A DNA stretch of 64,000 nucleotides from positions 4,650,001 through 4,714,000 of the forward strand of contig NC_134434.1 in assembly GCF_030867145.1 (NCBI RefSeq). The letters run 5' to 3'. The position numbers and the translations under genes were made by a program. The stretch is from Opisthocomus hoazin. Lineage: Eukaryota; Chordata; Aves; Opisthocomiformes; Opisthocomidae. A model generated the notes under the pieces. That model was not told where the DNA came from. It searched no databases and saw nothing but the letters and a program-made list of their open reading frames with translations. Positions 1 through 11,300 of this stretch are shown piece after piece. The stretch's first letter is position 1. Each line of letters opens with the position of its first letter.

Positions 1-709
1 CCAAGCTGCCTAACAGTCCACGTAAACCTCAGAGGTACAGCTGATCCCATGAAGTTTAGTATCTTCATGCCTCATGGTCAATCAGAAAAGTTTTTGTCTG
101 TCTTATTTATTTTTTAGACACTAGAAACATCCTGTTGCCTTGGATCTTTCCCTCTTTAGTATTTAGAGATATAAAGCACAGTTTCCAAATCAAGCTGTGA
201 TGCTGACCAGAAAATAATTTTGTTTCATTATGCTTTTCTTCTCTGGCTCCATTAGTTCAGAATCCCAAATTCAGCTTAAAATGCAATTTTATATAGTCAC
301 CTCTCTCTATCAATATACCACAGAAAACCAGCTCATAAGCTCAGTTGTCCTGAGGCTCAGCTGAGGCTGTAGCCCCATCCATCGTCTTCTTTTGAATCTG
401 ACCTTAGGAGAAGTAAGAATACAGGCTTGACACCCAAGAAGAAAGGAGACTGCTACCTGTCACGGTGACATTTTTAAACCATCATTTTGAAAGCTTTTCA
501 TCTGACATTAACTTTTGTAAGCATTTGAATTTTAATAGGATGGGGCAAGCTTTTTGTAAGGTGCCGTGCCCAGCGCAGCTGACACGGATTGTTTCCGGAG
601 ACACTAACTGGCAGATGGAGTTTTCATCCTGTGTTCAGGCAGCTGTCAGCTGAGGAAGCCCAGTGGGACATTCACTGACATCTCTCTCTCTTTTCCCTTC
701 GGCACACAG
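1..709 (+). other. Intron of DNAH9 (3' part), no gene seen
   Basis: This is non-coding sequence upstream of the first visible dynein exon. It ends in a good splice acceptor: a pyrimidine-rich run (about 680-700) followed by CACAG at 705-709. None of the short open frames here resembles the dynein sequence that should precede the exon, so the previous exon lies outside the window. No repeat was recognised. Confidence 0.8.
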
Positions 710-892
710 GTGAAAGCTCTTCTGGAAGAGATGTTAGAGAAATTGATGGATGAGTTTAATATTGCAGAACTGATGGCAAAGGTGGAGGAGAGGACGCCGT
801 ATGTTGTGGTTGCCTTCCAGGAATGTGAGCGCATGAACATCCTCACCAGTGAAATAAAGCGCTCTCTCAAGGAACTGGATCTGGGGCTGAAG
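710..892 (+). CDS. DNAH9: DNAH9 exon (third from last): end of AAA6 region / start of C-terminal domain
   Basis: This exon encodes 61 residues of an axonemal dynein heavy chain, the ATP-driven motor of the ciliary outer dynein arm. It is exactly 183 nt, phase 0 at both ends, with acceptor CACAG at 705-709 and donor GTAGGA from 893. The frame opens [16 protein letters not shown] and includes VEERTPY and QECERMN, which are typical of the segment between the sixth AAA module and the C-terminal domain in outer-arm heavy chains. It joins in frame to [16 protein letters not shown] of the next exon, the order known for DNAH9. DNAH17 and DNAH11 are the close paralogues; the identity call rests mainly on the two following exons. 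The exon is intact, with no frameshift or stop. Only the C-terminal few percent of a protein of about 4,480 residues lies in this window. Confidence 0.93.
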
Positions 893-1129
893 GTAGGAGC
901 TCTGGATGCTTGCGACTTCAGCGTCGTAGAATCTTGATGAATGGAAAATCTGCTCAGGGAATAGAAGGGGTCACATTCTGTATTCAGCCCTGCTGGCTGC
1001 AAAACCAACTTGACTCCATGGAGAAGGGTTCACAGATAAATTTCAAATGGCACATGGTCCGCAGGGCATGCGCGCAGGCACTGGGGAGTTAAGGATACAC
1101 GTAGCAATGACTGCTTTTTGGAACAGAAT

Positions 1130-1290
1130 ATAAGCAGAGCAACTCTTGAATATAAGCTTATTTATTTATAAGCAGAGCAACTGCTCTTGAATATAAGAGC
1201 AACTATATATATATATATTATTACATATAATATAATTATTATTATATTATATTATTATATATATATTATATTCAAGCTTATAAATAAATA
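1130..1290. repeat. AT-rich imperfect palindrome with internal direct repeats
   Basis: Two perfect inverted arms are visible: 1,159-1,173 pairs with 1,276-1,290 (15 bp), and nested inside, 1,186-1,196 pairs with 1,266-1,276 (11 bp). They enclose a nearly pure A/T core (about 1,202-1,270) of TA and ATT units. A 15-bp block at 1,130-1,144 recurs at 1,168-1,182. The 12 bp following the first block (1,145-1,156) recurs at 1,186-1,197, with three extra bases inserted in the second copy. The arrangement could extrude as a hairpin or cruciform. Confidence 0.85.
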
Positions 1291-4200
1291 TTCTTGAAGG
1301 AACTGCAACAACTTTGTATGACCCCATTAGTAGAAAGAGCTGATAGGTGAGCAAGGAGAACCTGTCTTGAGACTGAATGACAACTCCAGCCCTCTCCTGA
1401 GGGCAGCCTTGAAGACACATCTTCAAAGGACATATCTGCAGCGTGCACGCAGAGGTGCTAGGGTTGGCTCTGGGATTTTGGGCAGCTGCAGCTCTGTGGG
1501 GATAGGACTAGGCTGCTGGTGAATCCCACCAGCGTTGTGCTGTACACTGTGAGCCCAGCGGCTTGGGGCCATGCTAGCTCAGACATTTCTGCATTGCATT
1601 CGCTGCTGATGCTGGTTGTCTTGATTAAAGACAGACACATAGCATATATGCTTTGTGGTGGCCCAGTATGTACAGTCCATTTTAAAATAGGCTGATATTT
1701 ATGTAGTCAATTATTATAAACAGATTTCCTTTATTTTCTGGCGTAAGGCAGTGGAATTGAAAATTCTGTTTCCTGAGACAGGTGAACAGAAGTGATTTAA
1801 TGTTTCAATCCTGGAGCACCAAACAAGATATAATTGTAACTGGGACAATGTGTAGCAATTAGATTTAAAATGTGGAAGAATAAGCTGTATAATATTAGTA
1901 GGGAGAATGAGTAGATGCATAAATAAACAAATAAATCACAGAGAAAAAAGATGCACAGAAATCAGGCAATAATAGACCATGCAAGTTTCTCCCCAAAACC
2001 CTGCCACAAATCCAGGCAGGGAAGTAAGATGGTATCTGAAGAAAAGGCACCTCTAATGGCTACGTAGGTTGGTCCCAACAGCCTCAACACCTATGGTGTG
2101 GTTCAGACACACCCCAGGGCCAGGACTTAAGGACTACTGAAGAGCAGGTGAGTAGCAGCATCCATTCGTGTTAGCATTTCTTCATCTTGTGTACGCTGAA
2201 GAGACGCTGTTTGCTTTTTCTGTAGGCAGTGCCTTTGTCCTGACTTGTCAGGTAGGTCTCACGCTCAGTTTGGGAGAGAAATCATTCTTTAATTGTTCCT
2301 TCGAAGAGCAGCTCCTCTGAGAGCTGTTAATGCGTGGTAATCTCTGGGGTTGGGGATCTTTGCTGACAGCAGTCAGAGGAGGAGAGTTTACATAACAGGA
2401 ACCACAGATCTCAGAAGACAATAAATAAAACACAGAGGAAGCAAGTCTTATTGTTTTTAACTGACTATCTGCTGAAAGAGGGCTATTTGGAAATGTCATG
2501 CCTAATTTGAATTTTTGAATAATTCATTGTGTCTGTGTAGCGGAAAGTGATTGTTTGGTCCAAAAATAGGAGACATCCCATTAAGAGGAAGAGAAATTGC
2601 AATAGACTGGTAGCCATCAAAAATAACTGGCATGTTGCATTTCAAAGCCCTGTGTTCTGGATGACTTCGGTGAGACCAGAGGCTGGGCTGAAACACTTGC
2701 ATGTTAATGTTGTACCCAGTGTAATTTTTTCAAGTAGATTTTCTATTTTACAACTTCAGTGAAGGATAAGTCTCCAAAACGAGGATAATAAATATTATGA
2801 AACGATAAAGTAAGACCAAATTTTGTAAGGCTAGCTGGGTATTTCACTGTATGAAGTGAAAATAACCTTAGCTGGGGAAACAATTTGTGACAACAGTCTG
2901 CTCATCTTGAGGGAATGTCTGTAGGCTGATTAGGATTTCCTCCAAGGGTGTCTTTCATCAAAATTATTCCCATCAATTTGTTAAAAAAAAAAGTACCTTG
3001 AATTGTTCCGGATGCACTTTAGTATTCAGCATCTGAAATGGAAATTTATGCATAATTGTGTTTGGACAACTCCATGAGATAGCTGCTGTACATGCTTTGA
3101 ACCCTCACAGGAGATTCCAACAAGTATGCTTGAATGCGCAGGCTTTAAAAATTGCTTTTCTTAAACCTTCCTGGGAATTACATTTGCTAATTCATTTCCT
3201 CAGAATAAAACTAGACAGGCTATATGATCATGAGGGTTATGTCTTTAAATCAGTTTGACTGCTTGCACATGTTGCAATATTTTACCAGCTTTAAAACCTG
3301 CCCAGCAGTGCAGAATACTTCTGACTGTCGCTGGTAGAAGGCCCTGTGGTTCTGTGTCCTGCTGTGACCAGGGCAGTACTTTGCCCCTCAGATCTTTTTT
3401 CCCTTCCTGCGTGGTCTTGCCATGGCTTTAGGTAGAGACCAACCTATTGAATAGGTCCTCTCAGGGTCTAAGGTCTCCTGGGATGGGAGAAGATGACCCA
3501 TGTGATATGAATGAACCACAATTAGAAGTCAGAGTTCCTATGCCAACAGAAGTTATTAAATAACAAAGCCATGGCAGCTGCCCCCCGGTGAGGTCAAATC
3601 ATTTTGTCAGCCTTGTGAAGCTCATTACCAGACACTCCAATTAGATGTGGCCACGCTTTTCTATTGTGTGATCTTTAATTGTGGGTCAGTAAATTGTCTG
3701 AAAGTGTGTTATAGATAAAGTGAAGCAGGTCAGGTGCCTAGGAGGAAACGCACGGGGCGTGCACTGCCTTTGTACTTCTGTGTCACTGCATGGAAAGTCT
3801 CAAAATGAAAAATCTTTAATTAGTGTTTGACCCTTGTGCTTGGAACTACCCAGGACTTAAAAGACCTTTTACCAGGTAACCCATCATTTTGAGATGCCCT
3901 ACAAATGTAAAATCATTGAATAGAAATAATGAGATGATTTACTGGCAGAGACTTACCTGGTCCCTCCTCATAGGAAATGACAGAAGGTGATGGGTATTTT
4001 GAAAGGTGGTTACAGTTGTTCTGCATGTTTTAGGACTAATTGAAAATAGTCCTGCTTCCACTTTTAACCCTATTTGTCACTTTTAGCTTCAAGAGTGTTA
4101 AACCAAAAGCCATCTTACAACCTTTGTACACAGGATTTTCTCTGTCCACCTGAAATCTGTTCTCCATTGGGAAACCCAGCAGGTTCAGATGCTTGCTGCC

Positions 4201-5554
4201 CGTAAAAGCTTACTCCTTTAACAAGTCCTCTTTGGAGCAGAGGTTTAATAATGCCTTGTAGCAGTCCATCCTGTCGAGAGATGAACATTTCGCGGGAAGG
4301 GGAACCACAGATCTCTGGAAGGTGACTCTGAATGGGGGTCCCGGGGCTGCAGTAGCTTCCAGGCGCGGGGGCAGCACAAAAGTGCTCTCAGCTCTGATTT
4401 AAATTGGTGGGTGCTGGGGAGACACATCCCTGCGAAGTACTGCCCTTGCTTATTGCCAGACAAAATGAATTTTATCATGGATGTTTAGAAACTTTCACAG
4501 GGAAAAAAGGGAGGGTGGAGGGGAGAAGGTGTGTGGCTAAAAAGCCACAAGTGCTAAAGTGGACATTTCCAGTGGCTGAATTCAGCTGACACCCTTCCTC
4601 CCTTTGATAAGGCGCGGTGCGTGGGGCGGCCGTGCGTTCAACCCCTCTGTTTTCGCTGTCATCCAGCAGCTCAGAGTGTTGCATTTGCAGCAGCGTGGTT
4701 AGCTCGGAGGACCCCTGTTCCGATGACAAGTTGTATTCCAAATTCAGGAGTCTCTGGTCTCTTTGCAGTGAATTTCCTTTGAGAAAATGCTCGCTTGCTA
4801 ACCGAAGAGTGCCGGCATGCTTCTTTGCCCTAAGTCTTCATCACTCAGCGCTGAGCCCGCTTCTCCTTGTTAGTGCCAGATGCAGGATGGGCCACCAGCA
4901 AGGACACTGATTGCTGCTCTCCCGTGGCCTGGGTGGGTGTGTGGCTGTGATCTCGCCCTGTCGTAGCCCATCAGTGTGATCTGCAGATCAGAGCTCTGCG
5001 GGACATGGGCAGCGTAGGAATAAACTGCAAAGATTTTTAACTGCTGGACTCTGACAAGCATCGCTAGACATGTATTGGGTTTGCTTTAAGTGGATTTCCA
5101 CTTTTGTGGAAACTTTGTAGATTCTTGTGGCCCCAATAAAGGGCACCTCTGCTGACCTCGTGGCTGGAGGCACTGAAATCCTGTGAAAGAACAGTTGGAA
5201 TTTTTTAATGTGAATAGGCTGACCCAATTCCCTCGCCCTCGTTCTCAGCAACGGCTCAACTGATTTCAGTTAATCTTTCCAAAAACGCTTAGCCTGGGGC
5301 AAAGAGAAATGGTAAGTCAGACAAATTTTGGCAAAATGATAAGGGGACAAATGTAAATATTTATAATGAAAACCAGCGATCAACATTAACTAGAAGTCAT
5401 CAAACTGCTACGTGTGTTGTACCCCTCTAGCTCAGCATGGGGCATGCAAAGGTTTAAATCGCAAAGGGCTTGATGTACCCACAGAAGCTGAGCCTGCATT
5501 TGCAAGTTGCTGTCTTTGCAGACAGCTTGGCTTGAGTGTCACAGACCCACAGAT

Positions 5555-6260
5555 GAGTTGTTCTGGACATCGTCTAGTCCAGCCCCGTGCTCGAAGCAGG
5601 GTCACGTAGAGCAGGTTGCCCAGGACCACACCCTGCTGGGTTTTGAAAATTTCCAAGGATGGAGACTCCACAGCCTCTCTGGGTTACTTGTTCCAGTGTT
5701 CAGCCACCCTCACAGTAAAAAAGTTTATCCTTCTGTGTCGGTGGAATGTCCTGTATTTTACATTGTTCCTATTGCCTCTTGTCCTGTCACTGGACACCAC
5801 TGAGAAGAGTCTGGCTCCATCTTCTTTACTTCCTACCATCAGATATTTATAGATATTGAAAAGATCCTCCCTGTGCCATCTCTTCTTGAGCCTGAACAAT
5901 CCCAGCACTGGACCCAGCATGCCAGATGTGGCCTCACCAGTGCTGAGCAGAGCGCTGCCGTTAACCTGCTGGCAATGCACTTCCTAATGCAGCCCAGGAT
6001 GCTGGTGGCCTTCTTTGCTACAGGGGCACATTGCTGACTCATGGTCAGCTTGTTCTCCACCAGGACTCACAGGTCCTTTCCTGCAACTGCTTTCCAGGCA
6101 GTTGGTCCCCAGCGTGCACTGGTGCATGGGGTTATTCCTCCTCAGGTGCAAGACTCAGCATTTCCCTCTGTTGAACTTCATGAGGTTCCTCTCAGCTCAG
6201 TTCTCCAGCCTATCCAGGTCCCTCTGAATGGCAGCACACCTATCTTTGGGTATCATTGAT
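5555..6260 (-). mobile_element. CR1 LINE, antisense, 5'-truncated and internally deleted
   Basis: Read on the minus strand, this matches the 3' portion of a CR1 retrotransposon. Broken frames carry hallmarks of the CR1 ORF2 C-terminus, such as EDGARLFSVVSSDRTRGN, FFTVRVAEHW and ESPSLEIF. On the plus strand it reads as the familiar antisense string about subscript-like CR1 3' sequence, including GATGTGGCCTCACCAG. Around 5,905-5,915 two normally separate CR1 segments are fused directly, which implies an internal deletion of the order of 100 bp. The terminal ATTCTGTG repeats are not clear at the low-coordinate end. Stops and frameshifts show it is dead and older than the sense copy at 9.2 kb. 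Boundaries are approximate. Confidence 0.85.
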
Positions 6261-7960
6261 GGCCCTGTGGAAGAGTATAAGGGGGTAGTCTTTCTGCCGT
6301 GTCCTGGATCCAAGTTCCCAACATGCAGTAAATGTCCCCAGACAGCAAGGCAGGTTGGCAAATGGAGGCCTCTGTCTTCTGCAGCAGGGTGTCACCTACT
6401 ACTGTCACTCACTGCTCTCTCCTGTGCTGCTGCATTGCTCAGGTTCCGTTGGCATGGCTGCTTTGATGGACAGAGTTCCCAACCCCTCGTCTCCTGCCTG
6501 GGCACTGAACCTATTCTGTAGCTGCAGATCTGCAGGGGGGATAGAAGTCTTGCTCCTGTTGCTGTGAGTCACAAGCTTCCAGCCTTCATCACAACACAAA
6601 TCTGCCTTTCCCAAGCAGATACGCGCAGACTCTGCCTGCCTCCCTTCGATACTGTTGGGAGTTGAGGCTCCTCTTGCATCTGCAGGGTCTCAGAGAAGAT
6701 CCAGTTGGTCTCTTTCTCATCACCACTGATGCTAAAAAGTTTGCTGGCATCCTCCTGCAGATCCTTTACTTTGTGTCACAGTCCTCCACCAATGCATATC
6801 TCCTGCAGGCATGGAGAGAGTCTCCCGGCCCCAGGCTGAGTGAGAGGCTCCAGGTACCACCTGCAGTCCCAGACATGATGAGCTGCAGCCTCCGTGAGGA
6901 GCTTGGTCTGAGCTGAGGCTTCTGCTGTGCCAGGGACAGTTGCTCCCAGTGGTGCCAGGGACAATGCCCCGTGGCATGCCACCACCATCACTAAGCAAGC
7001 AGATGCTTCCCTTGGCAGAGTCTGTGAGCCCAGTCTGTGTGCCCCTCTGCACAACCTGCTGCCCAAACTGCTGCTTCTCTTAATGGCTTCTCTTAGCTGT
7101 TCTTTCACCGTTGGTACCATCCAGGCATCTGTTGCTTAGATTTAATATAATTTCAGAGGGATACAGCAGGAATCTTCTTAATTTTGCACTGGCAGTCACA
7201 GGGGACCCTCTGCAGAGTACCAGAAGTTCAAGAGGGCTGTGGTTATTGCTGTGCAGAAGATCTTGGCCATGCAGTGATGTTCCAGCTCTTCTGTCAGGGC
7301 AAAACTGATACAGGTTCCTAAAAGCTTTAAAAATAATTAATTGCTGGATAAAGGAAAAGCCAAATCTCTCTCTATATCTCACTTGGCTGAATCATATCTT
7401 AATTTGCTGTATGCTTCCCTGCTGTGACAGAAACTGTGATTACATTTGCAGACAATATGTGAAGTCAAAAACAAAGACTTGCACTTTAAAGTCATAAAGG
7501 AGGGGAACGAGGGGAAATGGAGGAGATGAGGGGGTAGGACTTGACATAACAAACATTTGGACAGTTTTGGAATAGATCATCAGAGACTCCAGTATCCTGC
7601 CCTGGCAGCATGAGTGAGAACAACTTTGCACCTCTGAAAATCTGCCCTATGAAGTTCTTCAGTCAATGAGAGAAAACACAAACAACACTGGGACAACTAA
7701 GGGACAGCCAAGCTCGCTGTCACTCTGTAACACATTTTTTCCTCCAAGCAGTGTTTTTACAGTAGGGAAAATGAGGATGCAGGAATATGCAACAGATGGC
7801 GTTCATGAAAACCTAGAACTCATGAAGAAATTCAAAGTATGTGAACACTTGTGACCGTGTAGAGTGTTGTGCTCTTCCACGTTCCCTAGCTCAGCCTCTG
7901 CTTTCAACCAGGCTTTGTTCAGGTTAGTTGTCAGTGCTAATTATACCCTTTCTCACCCAG

Positions 7961-8350
7961 GGAGAACTGACCATGACGAGTGACATGGAGAACTTGCAGA
8001 ATGCCCTTTTCTTGGACATGGTGCCTGAGTCCTGGATAAAGAGGGCTTACCCTTCCACAGCCAGCCTGGGCACATGGTTTGCTGACCTCCTCACTCGCAT
8101 CAAGGAACTGGAGGCCTGGACAGGAGACTTTTCCTTACCCTCCACAGTGTGGCTTGCTGGGTTCTTCAATCCCCAGTCTTTCCTGACAGCCATCATGCAG
8201 TCCACAGCCCGAAAGAACGAATGGCCTTTGGACAAGATGACCTTGCAGTGTGATGTGACAAAAAAGAACAGAGAAGATTTTGCCAGTCCTCCTCGGGAAG
8301 GGGCATATGTCCATGGTTTGTTCATGGAAGGTGCGCGGTGGGATGTACAG
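7961..8350 (+). CDS. DNAH9: DNAH9 exon (second from last): dynein C-terminal domain
   Basis: This exon encodes 130 residues (390 nt, phase 0 to phase 0) of the dynein heavy chain C-terminal domain, which packs against the AAA ring and modulates motor output. Acceptor is CACCCAG ending at 7,960; donor is CAG/GTGAGC at 8,350/8,351. Conserved blocks include [56 protein letters not shown] and [19 protein letters not shown]. The segment [12 protein letters not shown] followed by the form of the last exon fits DNAH9 better than DNAH17 or DNAH11 as I remember those proteins. DNAH9 is a beta-type heavy chain of distal outer arms in respiratory cilia. The frame stays open past 8,350 to 8,443, but that extension is intronic because the next coding block continues directly after WDVQ. 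No disruption is seen. Confidence 0.96.
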
Positions 8351-11300
8351 GTGAGCTCACCGAGGGTATTGTGTCGAGAGAGAAGCCAGGGAAGTTATGC
8401 CCTTATTGCTTGGTACTGTTATCTGGGGATCTTCTCAGTTTAGGCAGGCACTCATCTAACATAGTCATTTGAGCTGCATCTTCAGGAATGGGAAAGGTGT
8501 GAAACACGGCCCTCTCCTCTGCAGCCTGGAGTGGGTGTCCAAGGTGGTCAGATGAATCACACCTCGGAGCTGTCTGTTTCATGGCTGTGAAGAGAGTTCA
8601 GGGTGGTCAGCTTGGACTGATACATCTAGTCTTTACAAGGTGAATCTCAACCTCACTGTACATTGACTAAACTGTGGTCGGTGCTCATGGTGTTACTACA
8701 GGCAGAAACCGTGGGGTCCCCTCAGGGCTGCATTGTCCCTGCACCTTCGCATGGTTGTAGTTTCGCTGCTGCCTCCCAAAGTGACACGGCAGACTTTCAC
8801 ATTGTCATTACTCTGTCACCCATTTAGTAGCAGTGAGGAGAAAGGAGAGGACCCTGATTTCCTACAGGTCCCCAGAGCTGAAAGGGTGCAATGTGCCAAA
8901 TCCAGACCACTGTCCTGTCATCTGCATAGATAGACCTTGTGGCCAAAAATTAATCACAACATTTAGCCATCCCTTTAGGGTGGCAAACAAAGCTTACACA
9001 AAAGTCTAACCTGTGTGGTCAATGAGGACTCAGGCTGGTGACTCAGCATGGGGGGGTAGGCTGATCCTGGACAAACAAACAGTGTGGGTGGCCCTAGCTC
9101 TTCTTCTTTCCCCTTCTGGATGTGGCCTGATACCTCTCAGCTGTAGCACAGCCAGCCTCAGGGCAGCCAGGGTAAGAACCTCGCCCTCTACTCTGCCCTA
9201 GTGTGGCCCCATCTGCAGTGCTGTGTCCAGTTCTGGGCTCCCCAGTTCAAGAAAGATGAGGAGCTACTGGAGAGAGTCCAGCGGAGGGCTACGAGGATGA
9301 GGAGGGGACTGGAGCATCTCTCCTACGAGGAAAGGCTGAGGGAGCTGGGCTTGTTCAGCCTGAAGAAGAGAAGGCTGAGAGGGGGTCTTATAAATGCCTA
9401 TAAATATCCTAAGGGTGGGTGTCAGGAGGACGGGGCCAGACTCTTTCCAGTGGTGCCCAGCGACAGGACAAGGGGCAATGGGCACAAACTGAAGCAGAGG
9501 AAGTTCCGTCTGAAGATGAGGAAGAACTTCTTCCCTCTGAGGGTGACGGAACCCTGGCCCAGGCTGCCCAGGGAGGTTGTGGAGTCTCCTTCTCTGGAGA
9601 TATTCCAGACTCACCTGGACAAGGTGCTGTGCAGCCTGCTCTGGGTGACCCTCCTTTGGCAGGGGGTTGGACTAGATGATCCACAGAGGTCCCTTCCAAC
9701 CCCTAACATTCTGTGATTCTGTGAACCATACCCTCCAACCATGCAGCTGAAAGGAACCGTATACACTTGCTTTTTCCTGCCTGTATAGCTGTCAGTGCTC
9801 CTCTTGCAGTGCACCTCTCAGAGCAGCATCCCAGAGGAGCACAATTGTCCCTGTCATTCCTTCTGACAGTTGTCAGCTGTTAGGAGTGCAGTCTGCAGAG
9901 CGAGAGCCGTTAGGCTGACAAATTCCCACTGGGCTTGGTCCTCCGATTTGCCTGGCCTGTGGTACCATGACTCCCAATTTGTGCTGCGTGTGAGAATGAA
10001 ATGACAGTGATTCATGCAGCTCCTACTCTGGGCAACCAGTGCGATGCTCCTGCTGCCAGTGATCTGTGAGAGAGTGAAGGCTGATCAAAGTGGGTCACCC
10101 AGAACTTACTTATCTGTGTCAAGTTTACACCCTCGCAGAAGGAGACTTTTTCAGAGGCAGCACTTTGGAGTCTTAACCTTGAAGATCCTCCTTTATCTGT
10201 TGTGGGGCTTGGTGGTAGGATGCCGAGGAGAGAGGCCATGCCTGTTTTATACCATACCCCAGCCTGACCTTGCAATTCAGATCTAATACTCTCCACTTCT
10301 TCTGCTCCCTCTCTGAAATAGTTTTCAACGAAGAATAGGAAACTGGGCAAAGCTTTGAATTCACTGACTGATGGCATCCGGTGCATTTTATCACAAAGCC
10401 TTGGTAAGGTCAAGGCTCCATTTTCTCTCTGGAAGTGGGTTGAGGTGCGCGTTGGGTCTGGAAAGCCACAGGCAGTCAGGAACCCTGGCAAAGGCTCTGT
10501 CAGACGGCTGCAGTAAAGATCGCACGTGGGTATCAGGTCAGATCTCGTGCCCCCCTGGTTTCGGCTCTGTTCATAGCAGAACTCACAGTAGCAGAGCAGA
10601 GAGCAGCCCAGGCCATTTCCCAAGCCCCGGTCCCACAGGTCCCTGCCTATTCCCCTGCCTAAGCCGTTGGTGTGGCTGCCGTACAAAACCTCTTGGAGCT
10701 CTTGCACAACGCCTTACTACAGTGAGCACCAGATTTCAGTTACCCTCAAAAACTGATGATTTAAGCTGATACAAATCAGCTGGACACAACAGTACAGAGA
10801 AAGTTTAAAAACATTCCTTGTCTTGCATATTGAATACTCCATTAACAACAGATTCCAGTGGCTGCTGTTAGGTTTTCCTTTACCATCATTACCACCATTA
10901 CTAGAAACTATAAAGGGCAAAAAGGTTCTGCCTGGGTTTTACCCATCCCCAGGTGGTAATGGAAGTGAAGAGTGAGAAGCTTTGGTGATGCAAAGCCAGA
11001 AATCTTCTGGGGAAACACGTGGCTTCTTGCCTCTGCCTCCCTCCAATTACTTGTATAGGTGATTGCATTCAGCAATGAGGTTTGTCTTCAGAGACCATCC
11101 AGACTTTAGTAAATGTGTTTTTCTGGTTACATTTTCCTTATGATTGAAAGGTACTGAGCAATTACACTTATAGAACCATTCATAATCTCTGGGTATCATG
11201 CTTCAATTTATTTCAGAAAGGAAAAGAATATTTTCATATGTTGCTGCTCAGACTGAAATGTCATTTCTATCTTGTGGAACTATTCATTTTACCTGTAATC

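Larger units (their letters stand above)
893..7960 (+). other. DNAH9 intron (7.1 kb)
   Basis: This intron lies between two phase-0 dynein exons, with donor GTAGGA at 893 and acceptor TTTCTCACCCAG ending at 7,960. It holds an AT-rich palindrome (1,130-1,290), a small CpG-dense patch (about 4,270-4,640) and an internally deleted antisense CR1 (5,555-6,260). The stretch 6,260-7,150 is GC-richer and has several short open frames on both strands, none recognisable. No other gene is supported. Confidence 0.85.

Noticed and set aside
8351..8443. Continuation of the dynein reading frame past 8,350
   Set aside because: The donor CAG/GTGAGC is strong, and dynein homology resumes exactly at 14,585 after WDVQ.
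9264..9699. Two minus-strand frames of 96-116 codons
   Set aside because: They are antisense shadows of the sense CR1 element.
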